From: Ostrinia nubilalis | Taxonomy: Eukaryota > Arthropoda > Insecta > Lepidoptera > Crambidae | Reading direction: 5' to 3' | DNA length: 64,000 bases | NCBI RefSeq assembly: GCF_963855985.1 | Contig: NC_087091.1 | Coordinates: 17,180,154-17,244,153 of the forward strand | Part shown: piece by piece, positions 11,941 through 22,501 of the stretch | Layout of the letters: each line of letters starts with the position of its first letter | Numbering within the stretch: the first letter of the stretch is position 1 | Notes under the pieces: generated by a model | What the model was told of the DNA's origin: nothing | Seen by the model: the letters and a program-made list of their open reading frames with translations, nothing else | The model's database searches: none | Translations under genes and position numbers: made by a program

Positions 11941-12123
11941 CTAGCTGACCCCGCGAACTTCGTACCGCCTTAGCGTAGAGATTTTCTTTATATTTTTTTC
12001 CGTAAAAACCTTGTACAGAGTATTAGAAAACTACAAAAAAAAAATCAGCCAAATCGGTCAAGCCGTTTTCATGTTATGTCGTGACAACTGAAAACGGGTT
12101 TCATTTTTATATTATATAGAAGA
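11941..12123 (-). mobile_element. Non-autonomous Helitron, CTAG end (minus)
   Basis: On the minus strand it starts TCTTCTATATAATATAAAAATG after an A and ends GGCGGTACGAAGTTCGCGGG...CAGCTAG before T. The borders follow the Helitron A|TC...CTAG|T rule. The CGAACTTCGTACCG core is shared with the snapback at 44515-46108. Confidence 0.75.
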
Positions 12124-13089
12124 TATTATATTTAATTTTGTCTTAATAGAATAAAGACATTTTTTTTAAACACTAACGATAATTTTCTAGCTATTACCAA
12201 TACACTAATGGCCATTACAGAGCCTCTATCAAAGCCGTCTAGGGTTCCTAGAGTGCTCCCATTTGATACTCTCACAAAGACTATTGTGTTTCGGGAGATG
12301 AAAAATGTGCTACTACTATCAAAACTTGTGGCTTTGTCCGTGGAGAATTATTAAGATTACTTTATGAATGTTAGGTATATGGCAGGGAGAAAATTAAACT
12401 AACCAATGTATAAGATTTTAAACTCTCGTGTTCCATTTGAACTAAACTTCGCGTGCCGCCAGTCTGCAGCATCGCAGCCGAAACGTCAAGCCGTGAGTAC
12501 ATAATGTAACTCATTAATAAACGTCGCGTTAAGACCTGTGTCTTACTATTTTATTTTAACCTATGTATGATTTATCATTTTCAATTCTGTAAATCATCAT
12601 CATTATCTGTATAGTTCTGCGAAATAGAAATCAGTAATCTTTGCCACTAATTATTCTTCTATATCTATCTATGTATCTTTGGCCTTTTAGGCATGGAGAT
12701 GGGCAAGAATCGTGGTTCTTGCCGGAAGGAAAGACCTTGGAGGACCTAAATATACCATTTTTCAAAAGGATAAGGTTTCAAACTCAAAATCGGGTTATAA
12801 AATAGGTTTTTAAGTAGGTTATAAAATCGTTATAAAATAAATTTTCACACAGACAATCTGAAAAATTGTCGCTGTAGATAATATTTACCGTCGTGTATTC
12901 AGCTCCTTGAAAGGCTCCGGAGCCAGTGGCCATTCTTCGATGGGCTGTTGAGATAGATACTACATAATGGCTTATCGAACTTCTTCATTTTTATCGAGCT
13001 TCACTTCAATGGCAATTAGAAGGCAATTGATAAGAAAGGGAGTAAGTAGTAACAATGACAGATAGTTTATTGAAGTGCCATTTCACATG
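12124..13089. other. Spacer, nothing certain
   Basis: AATAAACGTCGCGTTAAGACC near 12520 looks like a dispersed lepidopteran repeat but has no partner in this window. No coding signal. Confidence 0.35.
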
Positions 13090-13292
13090 ATAAACCAAAA
13101 TCAAAATTATCTTTATTTGTGTATACCTACTAATTAAATTAGTACTTACAAATCGTCAAATGCTCTTAAGGAGCCTATACAAGTCTCACTCTTTTTTGCC
13201 CTACCACCGCATCGAGACAAACATTTGGCAAGTGCTAAGAAGAAGCGCCGCAACAAACTCAGTCACCACTGTCTGCCGGTTTAAAATAATTA
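13090..13292 (-). mobile_element. Probable LINE/SINE 3' region
   Basis: CAAAATTATCTTTATTTGTG and then AAGAAGAAGCGCCGCAACAAACTC resemble a common lepidopteran retroposon 3' segment read on the minus strand. The identification is by resemblance only, as no partner copy is in this window. Confidence 0.4.
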
Positions 13293-13300
13293 GAACTATA

Positions 13301-13419
13301 TCCCCCTTATTAATAAAAGTTACACCATAGTTGAACCCTGTTTTAAAGTGACGTTTAGTATGGTAATGTATATTTAAAACACAGTTCAACTAGGGTGTAA
13401 CTTTTTATTAATAAGGGGG
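13301..13419. mobile_element. 119-bp MITE, CCCCCTTATTAATAAAAGTTACACC ends, TA target
   Basis: Left TCCCCCTTATTAATAAAAGT and right CTTTTTATTAATAAGGGGG form inverted arms of about 45 bp running into GTTGAAC..TGTTTTAAA. TA occurs at 13299-13300 and 13420-13421. Tc1/mariner-type MITE by target. Confidence 0.8.
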
Positions 13420-13421
13420 TA

Positions 13422-14520
13422 TTTGTACAAATAATAATAAAGTTTCTAATATGTGGGAAGTACTTCAGAAAGGTTTAAGTACGTTTTTTTAATATTCTTA
13501 AAAGAAAATCAGATCAAGTCAAAGTTTTATTTGTGGCTTAAGATAAATAAGAAACCCTTCACACAGGATGCCGAATAAATAAAATGTATCTTCTTGACCG
13601 AAAAACTTTGAGTGCTTAAAATAAGGTTGAAAATGATTCCGGGAAAATTGTGAAAACTCCCAAAGTAACTCACACATAAAGAAAAATTTTTCCATCGGAG
13701 AAAGTAAAACACAACATGTGTTGCGGACATCGTATCCCTTGAATTTCTGAATAGGGATGTGAATATAGCTTTTTTATCCCTATATTTTTTATAACAGATT
13801 TTCAAGTAGTAAAAGTATTTGTAAAAGAACGATATTAAGTATTTATGTTATATTGGTACAGAAAATATAATAACGTGCAGTAATGAAAATTTAATGATTC
13901 AAAATAAATATATATTTTATAATTGTATTCGGACTTTCATTATACTTTTTGCTATAGAGCTGTGTCGAATGATAGAAGTTATGAAAAAGTTTACATAAAT
14001 TAAATAGGTATGTCAAATAATTTAGTTATTTTAATCCCATTGTTCAAAATATGATTATTTTTATTAATACTAAAGACATAATATTATTATGATCAAATCT
14101 GTAAAAAATTTAACGAGGAAAATTGACCTGTCACTGGTTAATCCAATTTTATAGCTTCTAACTAATGGCACATCCCTAAACAAATTTATTCTGCCCCTGA
14201 AGGAGTAAATTACAAGAAATATTGTCAACGCCAACTGCCGACGAAGTTGGAATAAGAAAAACAAATTGGTATTTCCTCTTGTGCTGGAGCGTATCAAGCC
14301 TGACACTGTGAACTCTTATATTATTGCAATAGGTCCTATATTGCTACAAAAGTGTAAAGCATTATGTGCTACCAATAGTACAATTGACGACAAGTTTTCG
14401 CTTGCCATTCGTCATCAAGTTTGGAACGTCCGCTGAATTGTTAGTTGTTTAGGGAAAATGTTACATCTGAAATTAATTGAAGTTTACAATAAAAATGAGA
14501 AGCAAATTCAAACCCAGTGT
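13422..14520. other. 1.1-kb AT-rich spacer
   Basis: Only chance-quality frames and no repeat partner. A small hairpin CTCTATTGCTTTA/TAAAGCAATAGAG-like lies just downstream at about 14522-14568. Confidence 0.4.
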
Positions 14521-14582
14521 AGCCCTCTATTGCTTTATTGTCAGGAACCCTGTCGTAAAAGCAATAGAGTGCTTTATTAAAT

Positions 14583-14668
14583 ACACTCGACATCAAATAA
14601 ATCGCACCTCCCGCGACAAGCACTTTCAAACGTATGCATCCCCACTTTCCACCAATATTTGCACCATT
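14583..14668 (+). mobile_element. Single transposon end, ATCAAATAAATCGCACC family
   Basis: ACACTCGACATCAAATAAAT then CGCACCTCCCGCGAC and ACGTATGCATCCCCACTT match the right terminal repeat (inverted) of the element at 52364-54140. Only one end is present, so this is a solo relic. Confidence 0.7.
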
Positions 14669-14764
14669 TAAAAGCCTAGTTCTAAACTTAATTTCATTAA
14701 TTCCTTAGAATAATTCGTAACATTGTAACTGTCAATCTATTCAATATTTTTTTAACTCTACTTT

Positions 14765-14892
14765 CTAAGGCTGAGTTGCCCCACCTTATTTAACCGTGAC
14801 TATAATAACTATAGCCGGTGTTTTTTGTATGGAGTTTGACAAAATGTTGAGGTTTGTTAAAGTTAAAGTAAGATGGTGCAACCCAGCTTTAA
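14765..14892. mobile_element. MITE, GAGTTGCACC family (copy 2)
   Basis: CTAAGGCTGAGTTGCCCCACC and GGTGCAACCCAGCTTTAA ends enclose ACTATAATAACTATAGCCGG and TTTTTTGTATGGAGTTTGAC. Intact reference copy for the interrupted copies at 43402 and 44468. Confidence 0.8.
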
Positions 14893-15385
14893 TTATAAGA
14901 TTACAATCCATTAAGGAATTATACCTACATTTTGTGTTAGGACATTGTACTCCTCTAAGAACCTTTGCAATTAAAATGTATACTCTTAAATTATAACATT
15001 CCGACAAACCAAACCACAGGGCAAAATACATTGTTCAGTAAACAACTAAAACTCGGTATTTGCAATCGATTGCTAACCACAAGCTAGCGTTTGTTCCATA
15101 AACTATTCACTAGCCTCAAACCGTTAATTTCTATGCCAAATTAAATTCCCCGACGTATGGGGTAAATATTTAAGAAGACAGTTTCGAAGGAAGTATAAGT
15201 GTATGATATTAAAGATAATTGAGGGGAATACCCAGTGGCGGATTAAGAGTATCCGAGGCCTTAAGCACAGAGCCTGTGTAGGCCCTCTATTGCTTAAATG
15301 GACATGGAAGGAATGGAATGGAAGGTAGAAAGTATAAAATGAAAGTTCATCAAAATAGAAATATTGTGGATGAATCTCGATAAAA

Positions 15386-15503
15386 TCTATACTAATATTA
15401 TAAAGCTGAAGAGTTCGTTTGTTTGTTACATTTTAAAAAACCATTTATAAATCCTATGAGAATATTTCGGCTTCTACGCGGACGAATTCGCGGGCGCAGC
15501 TAG
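15386..15503 (+). mobile_element. Non-autonomous Helitron inside the outer hAT
   Basis: A|TCTATACTAATATTATAAAG...CGAATTCGCGGGCGCAGCTAG|T. Typical short lepidopteran Helitron with CTAG terminus, no duplication, 118 bp. Confidence 0.8.
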
Positions 15504-15509
15504 TGTAGG

Positions 15510-17970
15510 TAGGGTTGCCAGGCGTCCGGCTTTAGCCGGACATGTTTGGCTTTTTAGGGACTTGTCCGGCCTGTCCGGCTTTTATTAGGCTTTTTATTTG
15601 GTTGCCGCGCCAGGCGAAAGTCGAGCCACAGAATTATATGAAGGATCATATCAGGATGTTGGTGAGCAACTCACACATGAGCTGACACTAATTGCACCCC
15701 CTCTCCCCCTCCGGCACATGTCCGGCTTTTAGGGTAAAATATCCGGCCAAATGAAGCACAAAGTCCGGCTTTTGTGATTTTGGACCTGGCAACCCTAAGG
15801 TCAAAACAGGAAGCGATCACCGAATGGTAAGAGGCACATTGAATATCAGACCCAAGCTCGAGAGATGTCGACTGATGAAGTCTACGCTCCGCCCAGCGCC
15901 CATCCAACTCCAAAACCCCGAAAGCTTTCAGCTCGAGTTGCAAAATCGTTTCGAATGCCTAGGAGACTGCGAAAATGTGGACGAATACAATGACAGGTTC
16001 GTGGAAATTGTCCAAACGACTGGGTCTAAGTTCTTTAAAACCCGTCGTTCAAAAGGAACCAAAAAGATCTCTGACCTCACCAATCAACTCATGGAAGAGA
16101 GACGGAACTTGGTTTTGCAGTCCTCTGAAGATGCTGCTCAGTATCGGCGCCTTAACAGACAGATCTCCAAGTCTTTGACTCGCGACCTACGCCAATTTAA
16201 TACATACCGTATTAAAGAGGCGATTGAGCGAAACAAGGGCTCTAAAGTGTTCGCAAGAGATCTGTCTGTTGGCCAAAGTCAACTGACCAAGCTGAAGACA
16301 GAGGATGGCAGAGCCATTTCGTCGGGGCCGGAGATATTGGAAGAGGTTGAGAAGTTCTACGGACAATTATACACGAGTGCACGCGCACCTGTCACAAATC
16401 TAGCAGAAGACCCAAGAGCTAGACTGACCCGACACTATACCGAAGATATCCCGGACGTCAGTCTGTACGAGATTAGAATGGCTCTCAAACAGCTGAAGAA
16501 CAACAAGGCACCGGGTGATGATGGAATCACGGCTGAGCTTTTGAAGGCAGGCGGAACGCCGGTACTAAGGGCTCTTCAGAAGCTGTTCAATTCCGTCATC
16601 CTCGAAGGAAAAACGCCTACGACATGGCACAGAAGTGTGGTGGTACTCTTCTTCAAAAAAGGTAACAAAACCTTGTTGAAGAATTATAGACCCATCTCAC
16701 TTCTGAGCCATGTCTACAAGCTGTTTTCAAGAGTCATTACGAATCGTCTCGCTCGTAGGCTCGACGACTTTCAGCCTCCCGAACAAGCCGGTTTCTGAAA
16801 AGGCTTTAGTACCATAGACCACATACCTACATACGCTAAGGCAGATTATACAGAAGACCGAGGAGTATAATCAACCACTTTGCCTGGCGTTTGTGGATTA
16901 TGAGAAAGCCTTCGATTCGGTCGAGACCTGGGCAGTGCTACAGTCTCTCCAAAGGTGCCAAATTGACTATCGATATATCGAAGTGTTGAGGGGTTTGTAC
17001 AAAAACGCCACAATGTCGGTCCGCCTCCAGGATCGGGACTCGAAACCTATCCAGTTGCAGCGAGGGGTAAGACATATCTCCAAAACTGTTTACCACCGCC
17101 CTGGAAGATGTCTTTAAGCTTCTGGACTGGAACGGATTTGGCATAAATATCAACGGCGAGTACATCACCCACCTTCGATTCGCGGACGATATCGTAGTCA
17201 TGGCTGAGACCTTGGAGGATCTAGGCACAATGCTCGATGGCCTCAGTAGAGCCTCTCAACAAGTGGGCCTCAGAATGAACATGGACAAGACAAAAATCAT
17301 GTCTAATGTCCGTGTTGCACCCACTCCTCTGAAGGTTGGAGACTCTACACTCGAAGTTGTTGACAATTATGTATACCTGGGACAAACAGTCCAGTTAGGT
17401 AGGTCCAACTTCGAGAAAGAGGTCAATCGTCGAATCCAACGGATGGGCAGCGTTCGGGAAGCTTCGCCATATACTCACGTCCGAAATACCGCAGTGTCTC
17501 AAGTCGAAAGTATTTGACCAATGTGTGTTGCCAGTGATGGTATACGGATCTGAGACGTGGTCGCTTACTATGGGCCTCATAAGAAGGCTCAAGGTCACCC
17601 AAAGGGCGATGGAGCGGGCTATGCTCGGAGTTTCCCTGCGTGATCGAATCAGAAATGAGGAGATCCGCAGGAGAACCAAAGTAACCGACATAGCTCGCAG
17701 AATTGCTAAAATCAAGTGGCAGTGGGCGGGGCACATAGCTCGTAGAGACGATGGCCGTTGGGGCAGGAAAGTTCTCGAGTGGCGACCACGGGCTGGAAGA
17801 CGTAGCGTGGGCAGGCCTCCTACTAGGTGGACCGACGATCTGGTAAAGGTCGCGGGAAGAGCCTGGATGCGGGCAGCGCAGGACCGTTCATTGTGGAAAA
17901 CCTTAGGGGGAGGCCTTTGTCCAGCAGTGGACGTCATTTGGCTGAAAAGAAAGAAAGAAGAAGAACCCTA
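15510..17970. mobile_element. Second hAT element, TSD AGTGTAGG, nested
   Basis: The ends TAGGGTTGCCAGG (15510) and CCTGGCAACCCTA are flanked by the 8-bp duplication AGTGTAGG (15502-15509 and 17971-17978). Its right end is interrupted by the RTE LINE, so the last bases lie beyond the LINE. The element proper is only about 290 bp and rich in GTCCGGCTTTT repeats. Its target lies on the Helitron 3' border: the first copy of the duplication includes the last two bases of CTAG. Confidence 0.88.
15800..17963 (+). pseudogene. 5'-truncated RTE-clade LINE polyprotein (RT)
   Basis: The first codons read VKTGSDHRMVR, the C-terminal SDHR motif of the LINE endonuclease; the rest of that domain is absent. 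Reverse transcriptase blocks follow: NNKAPGDDGITAELLK (near 16500), LKNYRPISLLS (16678), LAFVDYEKAFDSVE (16885), HLRFADDIVVM with catalytic FADD at 17179-17190, then VYGSETWSLT and a C-terminal LKWQWAGHI-like and RPPTRWTDD region. The frame is broken by TGA at 16796 (expected Arg, so CGA to TGA) and by frameshifts near 16825, 17073 and 17440. The 3' tail is GAAAGAAAGAAGAAG. The 9-bp duplication AACCCTAAG (15791-15799, 17964-17972) shows a complete truncated insertion. Confidence 0.92.
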
Positions 17971-20286
17971 AGTGTAGGTATGAAATGAAACGCTAGCAGA
18001 GGATGGAGGCCCCTGGAGAACAGGGGCCCCAAGCACGTGCTTGTAGTGCTTATACGTTAATCCGCCACTGGGAATACCGGACAGACTAGGTGGCGTCACA
18101 CGACAAAGAGAAGGCACAGTTCAAAGAGAATAGATAGATCAATTTGCTTTTTTATTCCCAGTAGATACAGTTTTTGTTTGCTTAGTTTGGTGGTGGCTTT
18201 GTAGTCGTATAAAACCCTGAAATTCACTCACAACAGTGTAGCAAACTATCATTAATGAGGATCATTTCGATTTTTAGCTGTGAATGCAGATTTATAGGGC
18301 TAAGAAATCCTTAATACACAGTGCAAAAATTTTTGTTCTACGACAAAAATTGACGAAGTTATGGCCAAATTACTAAAAAAGTTCACTGACCGCCCGGCGC
18401 GGGGACGATGACGTCATTATATCCGATCCGAACGCTGCCGGCGTACTGCGTGGATAGAAAATATTTTTTTCTAGCCAAATTATCAGTTTTAGAGAAAAAC
18501 TTGTAATGACATTTATTCATCAGAATAAAGTAAGCTATCGATAGGTAATTTTTAAAAACGGAAATTGTGAAAAATAACGCAAAAAATCCATACGCTCATA
18601 CGATTCAATGGCACGCAGAGACGCGATTGGGGTCTCCGCGGTGGTATATTTGGCGATTTATTCAAATAAAGTGTACATAAGTGTTGTTAGAGTCATATCT
18701 TCTTCCAAGTAAAATATAAAAATGTATAAGTATTAATTTATTTACTTCTAACAATAAGGTATAACTTCTAACAATAAGACATTGCTCTTCATACCTACTT
18801 GTTATTTAGTTTTTCTGAGTTAAACCTACGCACCTACCTATCTATTCGCCGTTCCCATGGGCGGGCCAGCTGCTGCAGGAAAGGACAGCCGCTCCGTGCT
18901 GGAAATCTATTTAATCTTAGCCTAGAACCTGGGTATGACTACCCCGCCCCTCTCCTCTCCCCAGGTCATAAGCTGGGCATGACTTCCCCCTCGGCCAGAA
19001 GTTGGGTATGTTTTACCCCCCCCCCCCCCCCCCGGCCCGAAACTGGGTATGACTTGACGCCTCCCCCTCCCCCCAGGCCAGAACCTAGGTAAGGCTTGCC
19101 CCTACCCCCAGGCCATAAGCATAAGCTGGATATGACTCCCCTTCGGCCAGAAGCTGGGTATGACACCCCCCCCCCCCCATGCCAGAAATGCCAGAAACTG
19201 GGTATGACTTGACCCCCCCCCCCCCCCTCCCCCAGGCCATAAGCTGGGTAAGGCTAGCCCCTCCCCCCAGCCCTAGAAACTGGTTATGACTTGACCCCTC
19301 CCCCCCCCCCTCTCCCCAAGCCAGAAGCTGGGTAAGGCTAGCCCCTTCCCCCAAACTCTAATTTCTAGAAAATAATAGCGCACCTATAGGTATTGTACAT
19401 CATTTTGAGCGCCAAATTTTTGCCGACACGCCAGTACCATTTTGAGACCCCTACGACTTCATTTCGCGAATTTATTAAATTTTTTGTATTTTTAATTTAG
19501 ACTTAGAAAATTTCCATACTAAATTTTGTAACATTGTCATTTTTGGTCCGATTTTCAAAATTCTTTCGCTTAAATAGACTCACCCCTTTCGGTTTAGCAT
19601 CCCCCTGACGTCCGATTGACACCGCTCCATACTAAATTCTGCTTTTTTGGCGGTCTTTAGTGTTTTGGGTAACATCTGAGACGGTTTTTGGGCGTCATTT
19701 TCAAAATTTTCTAGGGCCACCCCCGACGTTTATCGTCTTTTTGGATTCGTCTCGGCGAGCCCTATCCGTAGACACCCCGTTTGTAGGGATCCGACGACAG
19801 GAAGTTTAAAAATTTGCCCGCCCACCCACCCTTTTGTGTCTAGGGAGGTAGACTTTTTCGTTGGGGCCAAAATTTTTATTTCGCGGATCGACCGGTTTCG
19901 AGTGGTATTGTTGCTTAATGATACTTTGAAGGCAAATAGAGTTTAGTTTTAAGTAGTATTAGGTAATTTCGACCAGTTAACTAATTTAACTGTGACGAAA
20001 AAATTTATTTGACCGCCTCTGGAAGCGACGTTGCTGCAAACGGTACCTGCAAAAGAAAAGACACATATTTAATAATAGATATACATACATCTGACTTACC
20101 GGGAGCCACAACGTCCGCCACCCGGACCGACGAGTACCTGAAAAGGGAAATAAGACTGTTTTTATTTTTACATTTTATACAATTTTATTTATACAACTTC
20201 TACAAACTTTTATTTTATTTTAACGCGGTCATACGGACTTTTGATTATACTGTACCACACTTTAGGCGACGCGCACCTCTGACGTC

Positions 20287-21714
20287 ATGTTCGGCTTCAG
20301 GACGCCGGCTAAGAGGAACAGTGACGAAGTCCAGCAGAAGTCTCCTGAGTCTCCACCTATCAGGAGGGCAGGGAGGGTGAGACGCAGCGTCGGCGAGTGG
20401 GAGACAGGGAAAGCTGGGCTTTCTTCTGGCTCCGACTCAACCCCGCCGCAGGCCGAGCCCCCGAAGGCCCCCAAGAAACCCGCGCCAGTGCGCCGGGCTT
20501 CCGTGGAGGCAGCGTCGGCGAGCTCACCCAAGCTGCCCGCAACTGCAATTAAGGAAAGAACGGCCGAAGCCAGGGCCTGCCTGCAGAAGGCCAAGCTGTC
20601 CCTTGGCACAGCCAGAAACCTGCGCGGTGACATCAAGACCGACGTCACGCAGGCCCTGGATCGGCTGTATCAGCTGGTGAAGGAGGCAGAGATGGAGAGG
20701 AAGGGGAAGGCTCCGGCGAAGAAGGTGGCCGAGCCTGAACCTGTAAAAGAGAAGGAAGCGGATAGGGAAAGGGAAAGTAGAGAGGAGGAGGACGGAATAC
20801 TAGCTGAAATAAGGGAGAACCGGAGACTCCTGCTGGAGAATAGCAAGAAACTCGATGAGATTAAGGAAGAGGCAGAGAAACATAGAGCAAATAGTGGGCA
20901 ACCTACCTATGCCAGCGTCGCGGCGTCCGTGCCCGGACAGCAGCGCCTGCCTGTTAGGTCGGCCCTGCACTCCATCGTGGTCACGTCTAAGGACGCGATG
21001 GAGACAGGGGAGGAGGTGCTGCGGAAGGTCAGGGACGCCGTCAACGCCAAGGAGGGATGGGTAAAGGTTGATCGGATAAGGAAGGCAAAGGACCAGAAGA
21101 TAATTATGGGGTGTAGCTCGGAGGAGGAAAGGAGGAAGGTGAAGGCAAGAATCGAAGACGGGGGCCTCCTAGTCGCGGAGGACATGAAAAATAAGGACCC
21201 GCTCCTAGTCCTGAAGGACGTCTTGTTGCTTAACAGCGACGAAGACGTCCTGAAGGCTCTGAGAAATCAGAACAGGGGCATTTTTCATGAACTCCGCGAA
21301 GGGGAGGACCGCGTCCAGATACGCTATAAAAAGAAGGCCAGAAACCCCCATACCCACCATATAGTTGTGAGCGTATCGCCGGCAATCTGGCAGAGAGCGA
21401 CTGAGGCGGGAACCGTGCACATCGACTTGCAGCACATCCGAGTGGCCGACCAGTCACCGCTGGTGCAGTGCACCAAGTGTCTGGGTTACGGCCACAGCAA
21501 GCGATTCTGCGCGGAGCCCGCGGATGTCTGCAGCCACTGTGGAGGGCCACACCTGAGCACCGACTGCGCCGAGAAGCTCGCTGGCGGGGCACCGTCGTGC
21601 CGGAACTGTCAGCGAGCTAAAGCGGAGCACGTCCAACACAACGCATTCAGCAATGACTGCCCAGTGCGCAGGCGGTGGGATGCGTTGGCCAGATCCACAG
21701 TGGCGTACTGCTAA
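20287..21714 (+). CDS. LINE ORF1 gag-like protein with CCHC zinc knuckles (475 aa)
   Basis: Intact 475-codon frame. The N-terminal 110 residues are Pro/Ala/Ser-rich and basic, and residues about 150-205 are highly charged (EEEDGILAEIRENRRLLLEN) and likely coiled coil. The middle region contains LLVAEDMKNKDPLLVL-like gag sequence. Zinc knuckles are C395-C398-H403-C408 (CX2CX4HX4C), C415-C418-H422-C427, and a divergent third set starting C438-C441 and ending C458-P. The end, RRRWDALARSTVAYC, is a natural ORF1 C-terminus of R1/Jockey-group LINEs of insects, as I recall the family. The role would be nucleic-acid chaperone in the retrotransposon particle. Start: the first ATG after stops in the leader, in context GTCATGT. 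No ORF2 follows. Confidence 0.88.
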   Translation: MFGFRTPAKRNSDEVQQKSPESPPIRRAGRVRRSVGEWETGKAGLSSGSDSTPPQAEPPKAPKKPAPVRRASVEAASASSPKLPATAIKERTAEARACLQKAKLSLGTARNLRGDIKTDVTQALDRLYQLVKEAEMERKGKAPAKKVAEPEPVKEKEADRERESREEEDGILAEIRENRRLLLENSKKLDEIKEEAEKHRANSGQPTYASVAASVPGQQRLPVRSALHSIVVTSKDAMETGEEVLRKVRDAVNAKEGWVKVDRIRKAKDQKIIMGCSSEEERRKVKARIEDGGLLVAEDMKNKDPLLVLKDVLLLNSDEDVLKALRNQNRGIFHELREGEDRVQIRYKKKARNPHTHHIVVSVSPAIWQRATEAGTVHIDLQHIRVADQSPLVQCTKCLGYGHSKRFCAEPADVCSHCGGPHLSTDCAEKLAGGAPSCRNCQRAKAEHVQHNAFSNDCPVRRRWDALARSTVAYC

Positions 21715-22455
21715 GGTTGCCCCGGGCGATAACTCCATCCAGCTCGCAACTTACCTGGTCGCCAACTGCCTCGATCGTCGCTGCAACTCTGAAAAAGGAA
21801 AACACAATATTAAGTTGAAAAGTCGGTTAATTGGAAAAATTCAAAATTCCTACTACACACTTTTGGCATGTAAATTAGAATTCGGAAAAGAAACAGTATT
21901 TAATTCAAAATTATCAAAAATTAATCAAATAGAAGACAATTTCATGAGCAAATTTGAACTATTTGAAATTAAAGCTCACTCTGAACACTATAGCATAAAG
22001 GCGCACACAAAAACAATAATAACACCAATGTTACCTAAGTAATATGAGATTACTCTAGAAAAACATTAAAGAAAAGTGTACAGATGGGCAAATTTTTAGA
22101 ATAGAAACTAGAAAAAATTACTTAAAGAAAAAACCTGCAAACTTAACCTAGAAATCAAAATAATAGTTAAAATGTAACGTTAAAGGAAGTCCTGAAATCG
22201 ATCATCGCGAATCAAAACAAGCAAGAAACAGAACAACAGAAAACCTATTTGGCATATTAAAAAATAGATAAAACGGAAAATTAAACTTAGTATCCTTTAG
22301 AAAACTAAATAAAATAAAAATTACTTTAAACAAAATTTCAAGAAAATAAACACTGGTAAAAAATCAAAACTAAAACTTTTAAAAACACACCAGATAAAAA
22401 ATTGAAAATTGCATAATAAAAAAGGCTCTGATATGCAATCGTCAGAGGTGCATAG
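21715..22455 (+). other. A-rich 3' region of the gag-only LINE
   Basis: Follows the gag stop directly where ORF2 would be expected. The plus strand is strongly A-biased, and no RT motif (FADD, endonuclease SDH) is readable in any frame. It is either the original 3' UTR joined after deletion of ORF2, or a dedicated UTR. Confidence 0.7.

Positions 22456-22501
<46 letters not shown>

Larger units (their letters stand above)
15233..18070. mobile_element. Outer hAT element, TSD GGAATACC
   Basis: Perfect 14-bp inverted ends CAGTGGCGGATTAA (15233-15246) and TTAATCCGCCACTG (to 18070) are flanked by the 8-bp duplication GGAATACC (15225-15232 and 18071-18078). Its own sequence is only a few hundred bases; the rest consists of a Helitron, a second hAT and a LINE that landed inside. 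No hAT transposase remains. Confidence 0.9.
19354..22500 (+). mobile_element. Gag-only LINE with poly(A), TSD GCCCCTTCCCCCA
   Basis: A 13-bp duplication GCCCCTTCCCCCA (19341-19353 and 22501-22513) flanks a 3.1-kb insertion ending in 45 A residues (22456-22500). It has a 0.93-kb leader, one intact gag frame (20287-21714), and a 0.74-kb A-rich 3' region with no reverse transcriptase. A poly(A) tail plus a long duplication shows target-primed insertion; since it lacks RT, it must have used enzymes supplied in trans. It is absent from the other four units, so it post-dates the array. Confidence 0.9.

Noticed and set aside
17395..17937. 180-codon minus-strand frame across the RTE element
   Set aside because: Antisense shadow of the LINE coding region; the plus strand carries the recognisable RT motifs.
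21653..22042. 129-codon frame downstream of and overlapping the gag end
   Set aside because: It starts inside gag in another register and runs into the A-rich 3' region, with no endonuclease or RT motif.
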